Counted from the first letter of the stretch, positions 1 to 9,654 are shown. The stretch: DNA of 64,000 nt from Halopseudomonas laoshanensis (GCF_008365385.1 NZ_QOVF01000002.1:806001-870000), one strand, 5' to 3'. Notes: generated by a model from the letters alone, not told the origin. Numbers and translations are program-made.

Positions 1-796
1 TCTCGGCGAACTCGCTGGCTACCACAACATCGATAGGCAAAGGCACGCTGACCTTATCGGCGATCGCACGCGCCGTTTCCAGCAGATCAGCCTCATACAA
101 GGATTTACCCACCGGATAGCCCGCCGCGGCGAGGAAGGTGTTGGCGATACCGCCACCGACAATCAGTTGATCGCATTTTTCAGACAATGCGTTAAGCACA
201 TCCAATTTGGTAGACACCTTGGAGCCAGCGACGATGGCGGTCATCGGCCGCGTCGGCTTGAGCAGTGCCTTGGCCAGCGCATCCAGCTCGGCGGCCAGCA
301 GCGGGCCGGCACAGGCGACCTTGGCGAATTTCGCAACCCCATGGGTAGAACCCTGGGCTCGGTGCGCAGTACCGAAGGCATCCATCACAAACACATCACA
401 AAGCGCCGCGTACTGCTGCGCCAACTCATCGGTATTTTTCTTCTCGCCCTTGTTGAAGCGCACATTTTCCAGCAGCACCAGCTCACCGGGCTGCACTTCG
501 ACGCCCGCCAGATAATCTTTCACCAGCGGCACATCACGACCCAAAGCCTTGGACAGATAGGCGGCTACCGGCGCCAGGCTGTCTTCGTCGCTGAATACGC
601 CCTCTTCCGGCCGGCCGAGATGCGAACAGATCATCACTGCCGCACCCTTTTCCAGGGCCAGCTTGATGGTGGGCAGGGCAGCAAGAATGCGCGCATCGCT
701 CTTAACCTTGCCATCCTTGACGGGTACATTCAGATCCTCGCGGATCAAGACGCGCTGGTTCTTCAGCTCCAACTCGTTCATGGTCAATACGCTCAT
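1..796 (-). CDS. pgk: Phosphoglycerate kinase, partial
   Basis: The N-terminal 265 residues of the glycolytic enzyme that interconverts 1,3-bisphosphoglycerate + ADP and 3-phosphoglycerate + ATP in the cytosol; the C-terminal part lies beyond base 1. Seen: the N-terminal '[10 protein letters not shown]' strand, the substrate-binding 'SHLGRP' motif and '[11 protein letters not shown]', all diagnostic of the family. The ATG at 796-794 is preceded by AGGAG at a spacing of about 7 bases. It lies just downstream of epd on the same strand with a 76-base gap, the usual pseudomonad order tkt-epd-pgk, so the three genes probably form one transcription unit for the Calvin/pentose-glycolysis branch. Identification is very secure; only the C-terminal nucleotide-binding lobe cannot be checked. 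Confidence 0.96.
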   Translation of the reverse strand, partial: MSVLTMNELELKNQRVLIREDLNVPVKDGKVKSDARILAALPTIKLALEKGAAVMICSHLGRPEEGVFSDEDSLAPVAAYLSKALGRDVPLVKDYLAGVEVQPGELVLLENVRFNKGEKKNTDELAQQYAALCDVFVMDAFGTAHRAQGSTHGVAKFAKVACAGPLLAAELDALAKALLKPTRPMTAIVAGSKVSTKLDVLNALSEKCDQLIVGGGIANTFLAAAGYPVGKSLYEADLLETARAIADKVSVPLPIDVVVASEFAE

Positions 797-872
797 GCCC
801 TGCTCCTAGTAAAACCAATCAATTTTGTTTCAGCGCTGAGGGCGTAACAAACGCACTCAGATCGTGAGTTCT

Positions 873-1928
873 TCAGTCCCGGCTGGCGATCTGTAGCCAG
901 TAGTCGGCAACATCCAGCATACGATTGGCAAAACCCCACTCGTTATCGAACCAGACCAGCAAATTCACCATGCGCGGTCCGGATACCCGAGTCTGGCTGC
1001 CATCCACCACCGCTGAATGCGGATCGTGATTAAAATCACAGCTGGCGTGCGGCAATTCAGTGTAATCCACCAGTCCCTTGAAAGTGCCCTGGGACGCCGC
1101 CTGCAGCAGGCGGTTGATTTCTTCGGCACTGGTGTCGCGCTGGGTCTGCAAGGTTATATCCAATGCCGACACGTTCAGGGTGGGCACACGGATCGCCTTG
1201 GCTTGAACCCGCCCCGCCAGCTCCGGCAAAAGCCTTTCTATACCTCGCGCCAAACCGGTGGATACCGGGATCATCGACTGGAAGGCCGACCGCGTGCGGC
1301 GCAGATCCGTATGATGATAGGCGTCAATCACCGGTTGATCATTCATTGCCGAATGGATCGTGGTAATTGAGACATATTCCAGGCCGATCTGTTCATTTAG
1401 CAGCTTGAGTAGCGGTACGCTGCAATTGGTCGTGCAGGACGCATTGGAAACCAAGCGCGCCTGGGGATCGAGCTGCTGGTGGTTGGCGCCAAATACCACA
1501 GTGGCGTCCACCGCAGACTCATTGGCCATCGGTTGAGAAAACAGCACCCGGGGCACGCCCGCGTGAGTAAAACGCGAAGCTTCCTCACGCGAGGTGTACT
1601 GCCCGGAGCACTCCAGCAGCAGGTCGATATTCAGCGCTTTCCAGTCGATCGTCTCGGGTTGCGGCTGGCTGAGTACCTGTACCGGCTGACCATCAATCAT
1701 CAGACAATCACCCTCAACCCTGACCTCTCCGGGAAAACGCCCGTGGGTGGAATCGAATCGGGTCAGGTATTCGATGCTGGCCTGGTCGGCCAGATCGTTC
1801 AGCGCGACTATCTGCATGCCGGCGCCCTGAATACCAGCCCCGGCGCGTTCATGCAGCGCGCGCAGCACGCAACGGCCAATACGGCCGTAGCCGTTGAGCG
1901 CAATGCGGTAAGGACCGGGGGAAGGCAT
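873..1928 (-). CDS. epd: Erythrose-4-phosphate dehydrogenase (GapB/Epd type)
   Basis: NAD-dependent dehydrogenase of the GAPDH superfamily, 351 residues. In this family Epd oxidises erythrose 4-phosphate to 4-phosphoerythronate for pyridoxal phosphate synthesis. Seen: the N-terminal Rossmann glycine motif 'NGYGRIGR' (about residues 12-19), the catalytic cysteine in 'SNASCTTNC' (about 163-171), and the C-terminal 'WFDNEWGFANRM'. The position between tkt and pgk is typical for epd, which separates it from a housekeeping gapA. ATG at 1928 with GGAG 8-9 bases upstream. A true glyceraldehyde-3-phosphate dehydrogenase cannot be excluded from sequence alone, but the synteny favours Epd. pdxA of the same vitamin pathway lies at 38 kb. 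Confidence 0.9.
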   Translation of the reverse strand: MPSPGPYRIALNGYGRIGRCVLRALHERAGAGIQGAGMQIVALNDLADQASIEYLTRFDSTHGRFPGEVRVEGDCLMIDGQPVQVLSQPQPETIDWKALNIDLLLECSGQYTSREEASRFTHAGVPRVLFSQPMANESAVDATVVFGANHQQLDPQARLVSNASCTTNCSVPLLKLLNEQIGLEYVSITTIHSAMNDQPVIDAYHHTDLRRTRSAFQSMIPVSTGLARGIERLLPELAGRVQAKAIRVPTLNVSALDITLQTQRDTSAEEINRLLQAASQGTFKGLVDYTELPHASCDFNHDPHSAVVDGSQTRVSGPRMVNLLVWFDNEWGFANRMLDVADYWLQIASRD

Positions 1929-1940
1929 TCAAGCAACTCC

Positions 1941-2005
1941 GTTAGGCTTCAAGCTACAAGGTAAAGCGACAAGCTACACCAGGCTGCTTGCCGCTTGTCG
2001 CTAAA
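1941..2005. repeat. Dispersed intergenic repeat with perfect hairpin between tkt and epd
   Basis: The tkt-epd gap holds words of the type GCTTCAAGCTACAAG and a perfect 10-base inverted repeat, AGCGACAAGC at 1965-1974 and GCTTGTCGCT at 1993-2002. The same vocabulary recurs near 22.5, 43.6 and 46.6 kb. It could act as a mid-operon terminator or RNA-stabilising hairpin; no long T tract follows it. Confidence 0.6.
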
Positions 2006-4003
2006 TTAGTCTTCCAACAGCTCTTCGGCCGCAGCCAGAATGTTGTCGACAGTGAAGCCGAACTCTTCAAACAATGCCGGCGCGGGCGCCGACTCGCCGA
2101 AGGTGTTCATGCCGATCACGCGGCCATCCAGGCCTACATACTTGTACCAGAAGTCGCCATGCGCAGCTTCGATGGCGATCCGCGCACCGACTTCCAGCGG
2201 CAGAACGGCCTGCTTGTATTCGGCATCCTGCTGGTCGAATACGCTGGTGCACGGCATGGACACTACCCGTACACGGTAGCCTTGCTCGGTGAGTTTCTCG
2301 CAGGCCTGCATCGCCAAGCCCACTTCGGAACCGGTCGCGATCAGAATCAGCTGCGGCTCGCCGGCGCAGTTTTTCAGCACATAGCCGCCGCGGGCAATCG
2401 CCGTTTCGGTTTCAGTGTCGCGAATCTGATAAGGCAGGTTCTGCCGCGAGAAGATCAGCGCGCTGGGGCCATCCTTGCGTTCTACTGCGTACTTCCACGC
2501 AACAGCCGACTCGACCGTGTCTGCCGGGCGCCAGGTATCCAGGTTCGGCGTACTGCGCAAGCTGGACAGCTGCTCGACCGGTTGGTGCGTGGGGCCGTCC
2601 TCACCCAGACCGATAGAGTCGTGAGTAAATACATAGAGCACCCGCACTTTCATCAAAGCGGACATGCGTACCGCGTTACGCGCGTATTCCATAAACATCA
2701 GGAAGGTCGCGCCGTAGGGAATCAGACCGCCATGCAACGCCACGCCGTTCATGATCGCGCTCATGCCGAACTCGCGCACGCCGTAATACATGTAGTTGCC
2801 GGAGGCGTCTTCCTGGGTCACCGGCTTGCAGCCATTCCACAGGGTCAGGTTGGAACCGGCCAGATCGGCGGAGCCGCCAAGCAGCTCCGGCAGCAAGGGA
2901 CCAAAGGCATGCAGACAGTTCTGGCTGGCCTTGCGGCTGGCAATGGTTTCGCCCTTGTCCGCCACATCGCGGATAAAGGCCGAGGCCTTCTCGGAAAAAT
3001 CGGCAGGCAGTTCGCCGGCCATGCGCCGCTTGAACTCGCTGGCCAGATCCGGGAAGGCAGCCTGATAAGCAGCAAAGCGCTCATCCCAGGCGGCTTCAGC
3101 TTTGCCACCTGCCTGACGCGCATCCCACTCGGCATAAATATCCTGGGGAATCTCGAAAGGCGCGTGATTCCAGCCGAGCTTTTCCCGTGTCAGGGCAATT
3201 TCCGCATCGCCCAGCGCGGCGCCGTGACTGTCTTCCTTGCCCTGCTTGTTCGGCGAACCAAAACCGATGATGGTCTTGCAGCAGATCAGTGTCGGCTTAT
3301 CGCTCTTGCGTGCGGTCTCGATTGCAGTCTTGATCTCGTCAGAATCGTGACCATTGACGTTGCGAATCACCTGCCAACCATAGGACTCGAAACGCTTGGG
3401 CGTGTCATCGGTAAACCAGCCATGCACTTCGCCGTCAATGGAGATGCCGTTGTCATCATAAAAGCCGATCAGCTTGCTCAGACCCAGAGTGCCCGCCAGT
3501 GAACAGACCTCGTGGGAAATACCTTCCATCAGGCAGCCATCGCCCATGAACACGTAGGTGTGGTGATCAACAATGTCATGCCCGGGCTTATTGAACTGCG
3601 CGGCCATGATCTTTTCCGCCAGTGCAAAGCCAACCGCATTGGCCAGACCCTGGCCCAGCGGGCCGGTGGTGGTCTCGACGCCCGGGGTGTAGCCAAATTC
3701 GGGATGCCCTGGAGTTTTGCTGTGCAGCTGACGGAAGTTCTTCAACTCATCGATCGACAGGTCATAGCCGGTCAGGTGCAGCAGCGAATAGATCAACATC
3801 GAGCCGTGCCCGTTCGAGAGGACAAAACGATCACGATCAGCCCAGTTCGGATTAACCGGGTTGTGCTTCATATAGTCACGCCAGAGCACCTCGGCGATAT
3901 CCGCCATGCCCATGGGCGCGCCGGGATGGCCGCTATTGGCTTTCTGCACGGCATCCATGCTGAGGGCACGGATGGCATTGGCACGGTCACGACGGCTGGG
4001 CAT
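2006..4003 (-). CDS. tkt: Transketolase
   Basis: Thiamine diphosphate-dependent cytosolic enzyme (665 residues) that moves two-carbon units between sugar phosphates in the pentose phosphate pathway and produces the erythrose 4-phosphate used by Epd. Seen: '[14 protein letters not shown]' near residue 20-33, 'SNGHGSML' near 65, the ThDP-binding stretch starting 'GDGCLMEG' near 155, and the pyrimidine domain '[16 protein letters not shown]' near 465. The ATG at 4003 has AGGAG seven bases upstream; a longer upstream reading to 4162 has no ribosome site and was rejected. It is the first gene of tkt-epd-pgk, and its promoter must share the divergent region with the ArsR-type regulator at 4240. Confidence 0.97.
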   Translation of the reverse strand: MPSRRDRANAIRALSMDAVQKANSGHPGAPMGMADIAEVLWRDYMKHNPVNPNWADRDRFVLSNGHGSMLIYSLLHLTGYDLSIDELKNFRQLHSKTPGHPEFGYTPGVETTTGPLGQGLANAVGFALAEKIMAAQFNKPGHDIVDHHTYVFMGDGCLMEGISHEVCSLAGTLGLSKLIGFYDDNGISIDGEVHGWFTDDTPKRFESYGWQVIRNVNGHDSDEIKTAIETARKSDKPTLICCKTIIGFGSPNKQGKEDSHGAALGDAEIALTREKLGWNHAPFEIPQDIYAEWDARQAGGKAEAAWDERFAAYQAAFPDLASEFKRRMAGELPADFSEKASAFIRDVADKGETIASRKASQNCLHAFGPLLPELLGGSADLAGSNLTLWNGCKPVTQEDASGNYMYYGVREFGMSAIMNGVALHGGLIPYGATFLMFMEYARNAVRMSALMKVRVLYVFTHDSIGLGEDGPTHQPVEQLSSLRSTPNLDTWRPADTVESAVAWKYAVERKDGPSALIFSRQNLPYQIRDTETETAIARGGYVLKNCAGEPQLILIATGSEVGLAMQACEKLTEQGYRVRVVSMPCTSVFDQQDAEYKQAVLPLEVGARIAIEAAHGDFWYKYVGLDGRVIGMNTFGESAPAPALFEEFGFTVDNILAAAEELLED

Positions 4004-4177
4004 GGGTAACTCCTGTGGCTGACAAGACAGATGAACCGGGCGCCGTTTCGGGCCGCAGTCCAATAACAAGGCCGGGCATTTTCGCGCAAACAGCGTCCAT
4101 GGGCAATGAAAACCCCGAGAAACCCGCACCGGGTCCACCCGCGCCTGAAAATGCACACGCACGTCGACCGCGCCAAT

Positions 4178-4201
4178 CTATATCAATTAATTTTGATATA
4201 G
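4178..4201. promoter_or_regulatory. Perfect 9-bp palindromic operator candidate
   Basis: Inverted repeat CTATATCAA (4178-4186) and TTGATATAG (4193-4201), separated by TTAATT, in an otherwise GC-rich region. It sits 38 bases before the ArsR-methyltransferase start codon and between two divergent genes, where an autoregulatory ArsR-family operator is expected; A/T-rich palindromes of this size are typical of the family. It may also overlap the promoter of that gene. Confidence 0.65.
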
Positions 4202-4239
4202 ATCTTGCAGGCCTCCCCTTACCCACCTACACTGCCTGC

Positions 4240-5262
4240 ATGAATCAGATAGCGCACATAGCGCCGCCCGCCTCCAGCGCCACCGAACAGCTCGCCACCT
4301 TCTGCAAGGCCACGGGCGACGTTTTACGCCTGGATATTCTGCGGGTGCTGCGCAATGACTCCTTCGGCGTACTGGAGCTGGCAAGAATTTTCGCCATGCG
4401 CCAGTCCGGCATGAGCCACCACCTGAAGGTGCTGGCCAATGCCGGACTGGTCAGCACCCGGCGCGAAGGCAATTCGATCTTCTATCGCCGCAGCCTGCCT
4501 GATACCAACCAGCCCTGGTTCGGCGTGCACAGCCAACTGTTGGGCGGTATAGATGCGCTGCCACTGGAAACGGCACTGGCCGAGGCGATAGCCGAAGTGC
4601 ACAGCCAGCGCGCCGACCTGTCACGGCAGTTTTTCGCTCGCTTTACCGATGGCACCCCAGCCCAGCAGGATCTGATTGCCCACTTTGGCCTGTACCGCGA
4701 ACCGCTGCTCGGCCTGATTGATAGCCTGAACCTGCCGGCCAATGCCCTGGCGCTGGAAATCGGCCCCGGCGAAGGCGGCTTTCTACCCGACCTGGCCAGC
4801 CGCTTTGAAAAAGTCGTGGGGCTGGATAACGCGCCCTCGATGCTCGACCGCGCCCGCCAGCAATGTGCCGACGCCGGCCTGAACAATGTCGAATGCCTGC
4901 TTGCCGATGCGCTGCAGCCGCTGCCGTTAGCGCCGGCCGATTGCCTGGTATGCAATATGGTGCTGCACCATATGCCCGCCCCAGCAGAAGCGTTGAAGCG
5001 TTTTGCCGGTCTGATCAAACCCGGCGGCAGCCTGATTCTCACCGAGCTATGCAGTCACAACCAGAGCTGGGTACGCGAAACCTGTGGCGACTTGTGGCTC
5101 GGTTTTGACCAACTTGACCTGAGCTATTGGGCCGGCGAAGCCGGACTAGTGCCCGGCAACAGTTTGTATATCGGCCTGCGTAATGGCTTTCAGATTCAGC
5201 TTCAGCAGTTCAGCAAACCACTTATTGAACACGTTTTCCCAACAGAAGGGACCGCAGCATGA
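4240..5262 (+). CDS. ArsR-family regulator fused to SAM-dependent methyltransferase
   Basis: 340 residues in two parts. Residues about 20-95 form an ArsR-type winged helix ('[15 protein letters not shown]', recognition helix near '[11 protein letters not shown]'). Residues about 155-270 form a class I methyltransferase with the SAM-binding '[16 protein letters not shown]', the acidic '[11 protein letters not shown]' and 'CNMVLHHMP'. No metal-binding cysteine pair is seen in the helix region, so it is unlikely to sense arsenic. The start ATG at 4240 gives a sensible N-terminus. Its stop overlaps the metK start (ATGA), so the two are translationally coupled. Inference: it senses SAM or SAH and controls metK, like the ArsR-family SahR regulators known in Proteobacteria. 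Whether the methyltransferase part is active or only a sensor is unknown. Confidence 0.88.
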   Translation: MNQIAHIAPPASSATEQLATFCKATGDVLRLDILRVLRNDSFGVLELARIFAMRQSGMSHHLKVLANAGLVSTRREGNSIFYRRSLPDTNQPWFGVHSQLLGGIDALPLETALAEAIAEVHSQRADLSRQFFARFTDGTPAQQDLIAHFGLYREPLLGLIDSLNLPANALALEIGPGEGGFLPDLASRFEKVVGLDNAPSMLDRARQQCADAGLNNVECLLADALQPLPLAPADCLVCNMVLHHMPAPAEALKRFAGLIKPGGSLILTELCSHNQSWVRETCGDLWLGFDQLDLSYWAGEAGLVPGNSLYIGLRNGFQIQLQQFSKPLIEHVFPTEGTAA

Positions 5263-6443
5263 GCGATTACTCCATTTTTACCTCCGAATCCGTCTCCGAA
5301 GGCCATCCGGACAAACTTGCCGATCAGATCTCCGATGCCGTACTCGACGCGATCATCAGCGAAGACAAATTTGCCCGCGTTGCCTGCGAAACCATGGTCA
5401 AGACCGGTGTCGCCATCGTTGGCGGTGAAATCACCACCAGCGCCTGGGTTGACCTGGAAGACCTGGTACGCAATGTAATTAAGGACGTCGGCTACACCTC
5501 CTCCGACGTCGGCTACGACGGCGATACCTGCGGTGTGATCAACATCATCGGCAAGCAGTCACCGGACATCGCCCAGGGCGTCGACCGTCAGAAGCCGGAA
5601 GACCAGGGCGCTGGTGACCAAGGCCTGATGTTCGGCTACGCCAGCAATGAGACCGATGTACTGATGCCGGCGCCGGTGACCTTTGCCCACCGCCTGGTGG
5701 AACGTCAGTCTGAAGTTCGCAAGGACGGCACGCTCAACTGGCTGCGCCCGGATGCGAAATCCCAGGTAACCTGCCGCTACGATAACGGCAAGGTCGTGGG
5801 TATCGACGCCATCGTGCTGTCCACCCAGCACAACCCGGACATCAGCCTGAAAGATCTGCGCGAAGCTGTGATGGAAGAGATCGTTAAGAGCGTGATCCCG
5901 GCCGAGCTGCTGCATGCCGACACCCAGTACCACATCAACCCGACCGGCAACTTCGTTATCGGCGGCCCAGTGGGCGACTGCGGTCTGACCGGCCGCAAGA
6001 TCATCGTCGACACCTACGGCGGCATGGCTCGTCACGGTGGCGGTGCCTTCTCCGGGAAGGATCCGTCCAAGGTCGATCGCAGTGCAGCCTACGCCGGGCG
6101 CTATGTGGCCAAGAACATCGTCGCCGCCGGCCTGGCCGAGCGTTGTGAGATTCAGGTGTCCTACGCTATCGGTGTGGCGCAACCTACTTCCGTATCGATC
6201 AACACCTTTGGCACTGGCAAGATCAGCGACGACAAGATAGTCAAACTGGTCCGCGAGCACTTTGACCTGCGCCCCTATGCCATCACGCGCATGCTCGACC
6301 TGCTGCACCCGATGTATCGCGCCACCGCTGCCTACGGCCACTTTGGACGCACGCCGGTGGAGATGACGGTCAAAGGCGATACCTTTACCGCATTCCCCTG
6401 GGAAAAGACCGACAAGGCCGAGCTGTTACGCGCCAGCCTTTAA
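5259..6443 (+). CDS. metK: S-adenosylmethionine synthetase
   Basis: Forms SAM from methionine and ATP in the cytosol; 394 residues, the normal family length. Seen: '[20 protein letters not shown]' at the N-terminus (methionine and ATP site), the signature '[12 protein letters not shown]' near residue 116, and the P-loop-like '[19 protein letters not shown]' near 262. It overlaps the regulator gene by four bases (ATGA), so the two form an operon. Downstream a convergent lipoprotein gene ends nine bases away. Together with ahcY and metF just downstream it covers three steps of the activated methyl cycle. Confidence 0.98.
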   Translation: MSDYSIFTSESVSEGHPDKLADQISDAVLDAIISEDKFARVACETMVKTGVAIVGGEITTSAWVDLEDLVRNVIKDVGYTSSDVGYDGDTCGVINIIGKQSPDIAQGVDRQKPEDQGAGDQGLMFGYASNETDVLMPAPVTFAHRLVERQSEVRKDGTLNWLRPDAKSQVTCRYDNGKVVGIDAIVLSTQHNPDISLKDLREAVMEEIVKSVIPAELLHADTQYHINPTGNFVIGGPVGDCGLTGRKIIVDTYGGMARHGGGAFSGKDPSKVDRSAAYAGRYVAKNIVAAGLAERCEIQVSYAIGVAQPTSVSINTFGTGKISDDKIVKLVREHFDLRPYAITRMLDLLHPMYRATAAYGHFGRTPVEMTVKGDTFTAFPWEKTDKAELLRASL

Positions 6444-6452
6444 CACTGAAGA

Positions 6453-6920
6453 CTAACGGCGATAGCCGTCATGGCATGCTTTGCAGGCCTGCTGTACCGC
6501 CTGCATAGCACTAGCGACCTGCTCGGGACTGTCGACGCCCTTGGCAGCAATGAGGTTCAGGTCCGTTACGGCGGTCTGATACTGACCGATGCGCTCGGCG
6601 AAGCCGTCGGCGTCGGACCAGACTTCGGGCAGCGCAGCATTGGGCTGAGGATTGTTCTGGTCAGGTTCAGAAAAATGCTTCCAGGGGGCGTCGGCCAATC
6701 CGGCCAACTGCTCTGCATGGCCGGCGAAAGCTTCGCCATCAAAGGCCAGACGTCCTGCGAGCATGCCGCCCATGGGTTCGCTGTGCTGCAGAAATTGCTG
6801 GAACACGGCCTGGCGCTGGCCTTCGGGCGAATCCGGGTCGGCTTGCTGATTGCCACAGGCCGCCAGCAATAGCGACAAAGACAGGCAAGACAAAATTTTC
6901 AGGGTGGGGACTGGCTGCAT
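6453..6920 (-). CDS. Cytochrome c'-like lipoprotein
   Basis: 155 residues. Seen: an N-terminal lipoprotein signal ending 'LLLAACGNQ' (lipobox cysteine near residue 22) and a single haem-binding 'CKACHDGYRR' at the extreme C-terminus, the arrangement of class II cytochromes c' (four-helix bundle with C-terminal CXXCH). It is therefore a membrane-anchored periplasmic haem protein. Family members bind NO or CO, or act as small electron carriers; which applies here cannot be read from the sequence. It is convergent with metK (nine-base gap) and transcribed away from the ahcY riboswitch. Confidence 0.8.
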   Translation of the reverse strand: MQPVPTLKILSCLSLSLLLAACGNQQADPDSPEGQRQAVFQQFLQHSEPMGGMLAGRLAFDGEAFAGHAEQLAGLADAPWKHFSEPDQNNPQPNAALPEVWSDADGFAERIGQYQTAVTDLNLIAAKGVDSPEQVASAMQAVQQACKACHDGYRR

Positions 6921-7028
6921 GGTTTCTTCCCGAGGTGAGACAAAAAGCGGGGGACAGTATCACGGCTCCCGTTAAGCCGGCCAAGTACGCGCTGTTTCAG
7001 CATGTGCCTGACCTATCGATTTTGACCC

Positions 7029-7250
7029 CGCTCGAGGGGCGCTGCAGCGACCAGCAGCTTTTCTGCCAGCACCAAGTGCTTCCGGGGAGGCTCGGGGTCG
7101 GACCGTCGATGGCAAGGATGCCATCGATGAGCCTACAGGGACGTATTCACGGCGTGTCCGAACCCGAGCCTCCACGTGGGCACGATGCCAGCAAAAGGCA
7201 AAAGAGGTCGTCAGGCTCGAGCGTTGTCGTTAAAGAAACAACCGCGCCCA
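7029..7250 (+). ncRNA. SAH riboswitch (aptamer with extended P2 arm) upstream of ahcY
   Basis: Seen: P1 CGCTCGAG (7029-7036) pairs with CTCGAGCG (7216-7223). P2 starts GCGACC (7047-7052) with GGTCGT (7206-7211). The pseudoknot strand GGGCGC (7037-7042) pairs with GCGCCC (7244-7249). The conserved-looking segments GCGCTGC and CAGGCTCG are in the expected places, and the location directly before ahcY is the classic site of this S-adenosylhomocysteine aptamer in pseudomonads. The span of about 220 bases is unusual because P2 carries a long insertion with its own 18-base arm (7086-7103 with 7156-7173, one mismatch) capped by TCGATGGC/GCCATCGA. Downstream, CCATTCG (7248-7254) can pair with CGAATGG (7262-7268), covering the first bases of the ribosome site GGAG (7267-7270). 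That pairing competes with the pseudoknot, which fits an ON switch for translation. Confidence 0.8.
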
Positions 7251-7277
7251 TTCGCTAACTACGAATGGAGTAATCGC

Positions 7278-8687
7278 ATGAGTGCTGTAATGAAAGACAA
7301 GAACTTTACTGACTACAAGGTTGCCGATATCAGCCTGGCCGACTACGGTCGCCGTGAAATCATCATCGCCGAATCGGAAATGCCCGCGCTGATGGCCATG
7401 CGCAACAAGTACAACGCCGAGCAGCCACTCAAGGGAGCCAAGATTCTTGGCTGTATCCACATGACCATCCAGACCGCCGTATTGATCGAAACACTGGTCT
7501 CTCTGGGTGCTGAAGTGCGCTGGTCCTCGTGCAATATCTTCTCCACCCAGGATCACGCCGCAGCTGCCATCGCTGCCGCCGGCGTTCCGGTCTTTGCCTG
7601 GAAAGGCGAAACCGAAGAAGAGTACGAATGGTGCATCGAGCAGACCATCCTCAAGGATGGCCAGCCCTGGGAAGCCAACATGGTATTGGATGACGGCGGT
7701 GACCTGACCGAAATCCTGCACAACAAATACCCGGCGATTCTCGACAACGTGCACGGCGTAACCGAAGAAACCACCACTGGCGTGCATCGCCTGCTCGACA
7801 TGCTGAAAAAAGGCACGCTCAAGGTACCGGCAATCAACGTTAACGATTCCGTGACCAAGAGCAAGAACGACAACAAATACGGTTGCCGTCACAGCCTCAA
7901 CGACGCCATCAAGCGCGCCACCGACCACCTGTTGTCCGGCAAGCAGGCACTGGTTATCGGCTACGGCGACGTGGGCAAGGGTTCAGCGCAGTCACTGCGC
8001 CAGGAAGGCATGATCGTCAAAGTCAGTGAAGTCGATCCGATCTGCGCCATGCAGGCCTGCATGGACGGCTTTGAGCTGGTCTCACCGTTCAAAGACGGCA
8101 TCAACGACGGCACTGCCGAGTGCATCAACACCAACGTACTCGGCCGCATCGACCTGCTGGTGACCACCACCGGTAACGTCAACGTCTGCGACGCCAATAT
8201 GCTCAAGGCATTGAAGAAGCGCGCGATCGTCTGCAACATCGGACACTTCGACAACGAGATCGATACCGCTTACACCCGCGCCAACTGGCACTGGGAAGAA
8301 GTCAAACCGCAGGTTCACAAGCTGCACCGCACCGGCAAGGACAACTTCGACGCCAGCAATGACGACTATCTGATCCTGCTGGCCGAAGGCCGCCTGGTTA
8401 ACCTGGGTAACGCCACCGGCCACCCCAGCCGCATCATGGATGGCTCCTTTGCTAACCAGGTACTGGCGCAGATCCATCTGTTCGGTCAGGGCTATGCCAA
8501 GCTGTCAGCCGAGAAGAAAGCCGAGCTGCTGCGTGTTGAAGTACTGCCGAAGAAGCTCGACGAAGAAGTCGCATTGGAAATGGTCAAGGGCTTTGGTGGC
8601 GTGATCACCAAGCTGACCAGCAAGCAGGCCGACTATATCGGCGTCAGCGTCGACGGTCCGTTCAAGCCGGAAGACTACCGCTACTAA
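7278..8687 (+). CDS. ahcY: S-adenosylhomocysteine hydrolase
   Basis: Reversibly splits S-adenosylhomocysteine into adenosine and homocysteine, clearing the inhibitor of methyltransferases. 469 residues, the usual length for the proteobacterial form. Seen: '[15 protein letters not shown]' near residue 80, the NAD-binding '[14 protein letters not shown]' near 228, and '[18 protein letters not shown]' near 375. The ATG at 7278 follows GGAG with a spacing of seven bases; the reading frame stays open upstream to 7176, but that part lies inside the riboswitch and is not translated in my view. Regulated by the SAH riboswitch above. metF follows after a strong hairpin. Confidence 0.98.
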   Translation: MSAVMKDKNFTDYKVADISLADYGRREIIIAESEMPALMAMRNKYNAEQPLKGAKILGCIHMTIQTAVLIETLVSLGAEVRWSSCNIFSTQDHAAAAIAAAGVPVFAWKGETEEEYEWCIEQTILKDGQPWEANMVLDDGGDLTEILHNKYPAILDNVHGVTEETTTGVHRLLDMLKKGTLKVPAINVNDSVTKSKNDNKYGCRHSLNDAIKRATDHLLSGKQALVIGYGDVGKGSAQSLRQEGMIVKVSEVDPICAMQACMDGFELVSPFKDGINDGTAECINTNVLGRIDLLVTTTGNVNVCDANMLKALKKRAIVCNIGHFDNEIDTAYTRANWHWEEVKPQVHKLHRTGKDNFDASNDDYLILLAEGRLVNLGNATGHPSRIMDGSFANQVLAQIHLFGQGYAKLSAEKKAELLRVEVLPKKLDEEVALEMVKGFGGVITKLTSKQADYIGVSVDGPFKPEDYRY

Positions 8688-8696
8688 AATCAGCGA

Positions 8697-8742
8697 CAGG
8701 CCAGGGCATCAAACTTCACACGAAGTCTGATGCCCTGGCCTG
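8697..8742. terminator. Perfect 15-bp hairpin between ahcY and metF
   Basis: CAGGCCAGGGCATCA (8697-8711) and TGATGCCCTGGCCTG (8728-8742) are exact reverse complements; the loop contains a further ACTTC/GAAGT pairing. No T tract follows, so it is not a textbook intrinsic terminator. It ends 20 bases before the metF ATG and may reduce readthrough, stabilise the ahcY message or affect metF translation. Confidence 0.6.
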
Positions 8743-8762
8743 AAGCTCGCGTGAGACAGAGC

Positions 8763-9611
8763 ATGAGTATAGAAACAAAGAAACCGGTGAGTTTTGAGTT
8801 CTTTCCCACCAAAACCGAAGCCGGACACGAAAAATTGATTGCTACCGGCAAGGCGCTGGCAGCAGAAAACCCCGAATTTTTTTCGGTCACCTATGGCGCT
8901 GGCGGGTCTACCCGTGACGGCACGTTGAAGACCGTATTACAACTGGATCAGGAAGTGCAGGTGCCTACCGCCCCGCATCTGTCCTGTGTTGGCGACAGCA
9001 AGGAAGATCTGCGCAGCCTGCTGACCTTGTACCGCGAATCAGGCATCAAGCGTATCGTCGCACTACGTGGCGACCTGCCCTCCGGCATGGGCCAAGCCTC
9101 TGGTGAACTGCGCTACGCCAACGAGCTGGTCGAATTTATCCGTGCCGAGACCGGTGATCACTTTCATATCGAAGTGGCCGCCTACCCCGAAGCCCATCCC
9201 CAGGCCCGGCATTTTGAAGCGGATCTGGAGAACTTCATTCGCAAGGCAAAATCCGGTGCAGATAGCGCCATCACCCAGTACTTTTTTACCGCCGACTGCT
9301 ATTTCTACTTTGTCGATCGGGTGCGCAAGGCCGGGGTGGACATTCCGATTGTGCCGGGCATCATGCCGATCACCAATTACAGCAAGCTGGCGCGCTTTTC
9401 TGACGCCTGCGGCGCTGAAATTCCGCGCTGGATTCGCAAGCAGCTTGAGTCCTACGGCGACGATAGCGAAAGCATCGCCGCATTTGGTACACAAGTAATT
9501 ACCGAATTATGCCAACGTCTGATTGACGGCGGCGCGCCAAGCCTGCATTTTTATACTCTGAACCAGGCAGAACCGAGCCTGGCCGTATGGCGCAATCTGC
9601 ACGGCAAGTAA
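8763..9611 (+). CDS. metF: 5,10-methylenetetrahydrofolate reductase
   Basis: FAD-dependent cytosolic enzyme that reduces methylene-THF to methyl-THF, the methyl donor for remethylating homocysteine. 282 residues. Seen: the N-terminal 'VSFEFFPTKTEAG', 'FSVTYGAGGSTRDGT' near residue 42, 'RIVALRGDLPSG' near 99, and 'IVPGIMPITNY' near 196, all standard for MetF. The start was put at the ATG at 8763; the frame is open upstream to 8730, but that stretch overlaps the hairpin. The ribosome site is weak (GAGACAGAGC). The gene completes the local methyl cycle set with metK and ahcY. Confidence 0.96.
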   Translation: MSIETKKPVSFEFFPTKTEAGHEKLIATGKALAAENPEFFSVTYGAGGSTRDGTLKTVLQLDQEVQVPTAPHLSCVGDSKEDLRSLLTLYRESGIKRIVALRGDLPSGMGQASGELRYANELVEFIRAETGDHFHIEVAAYPEAHPQARHFEADLENFIRKAKSGADSAITQYFFTADCYFYFVDRVRKAGVDIPIVPGIMPITNYSKLARFSDACGAEIPRWIRKQLESYGDDSESIAAFGTQVITELCQRLIDGGAPSLHFYTLNQAEPSLAVWRNLHGK

Positions 9612-9654
9612 TACGGTTCAAGCGTTCCATCAGGCATGAGTGCAAAACGACCGT

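Noticed and set aside
2007-3502. 504-codon frame antisense to tkt
   Set aside because: Fully inside the transketolase gene on the opposite strand, without recognisable motifs.
4004-4162. N-terminal extension of transketolase
   Set aside because: The ATG at 4003 has an AGGAG at the right distance and gives the normal length.
5559-6341. 260-codon frame antisense to metK
   Set aside because: Shadow of the metK codon pattern; no domain and no ribosome site.
7176-7277. N-terminal extension of ahcY
   Set aside because: It overlaps the SAH riboswitch core and would start inside P2; the ATG at 7278 has the ribosome site and gives the family length.
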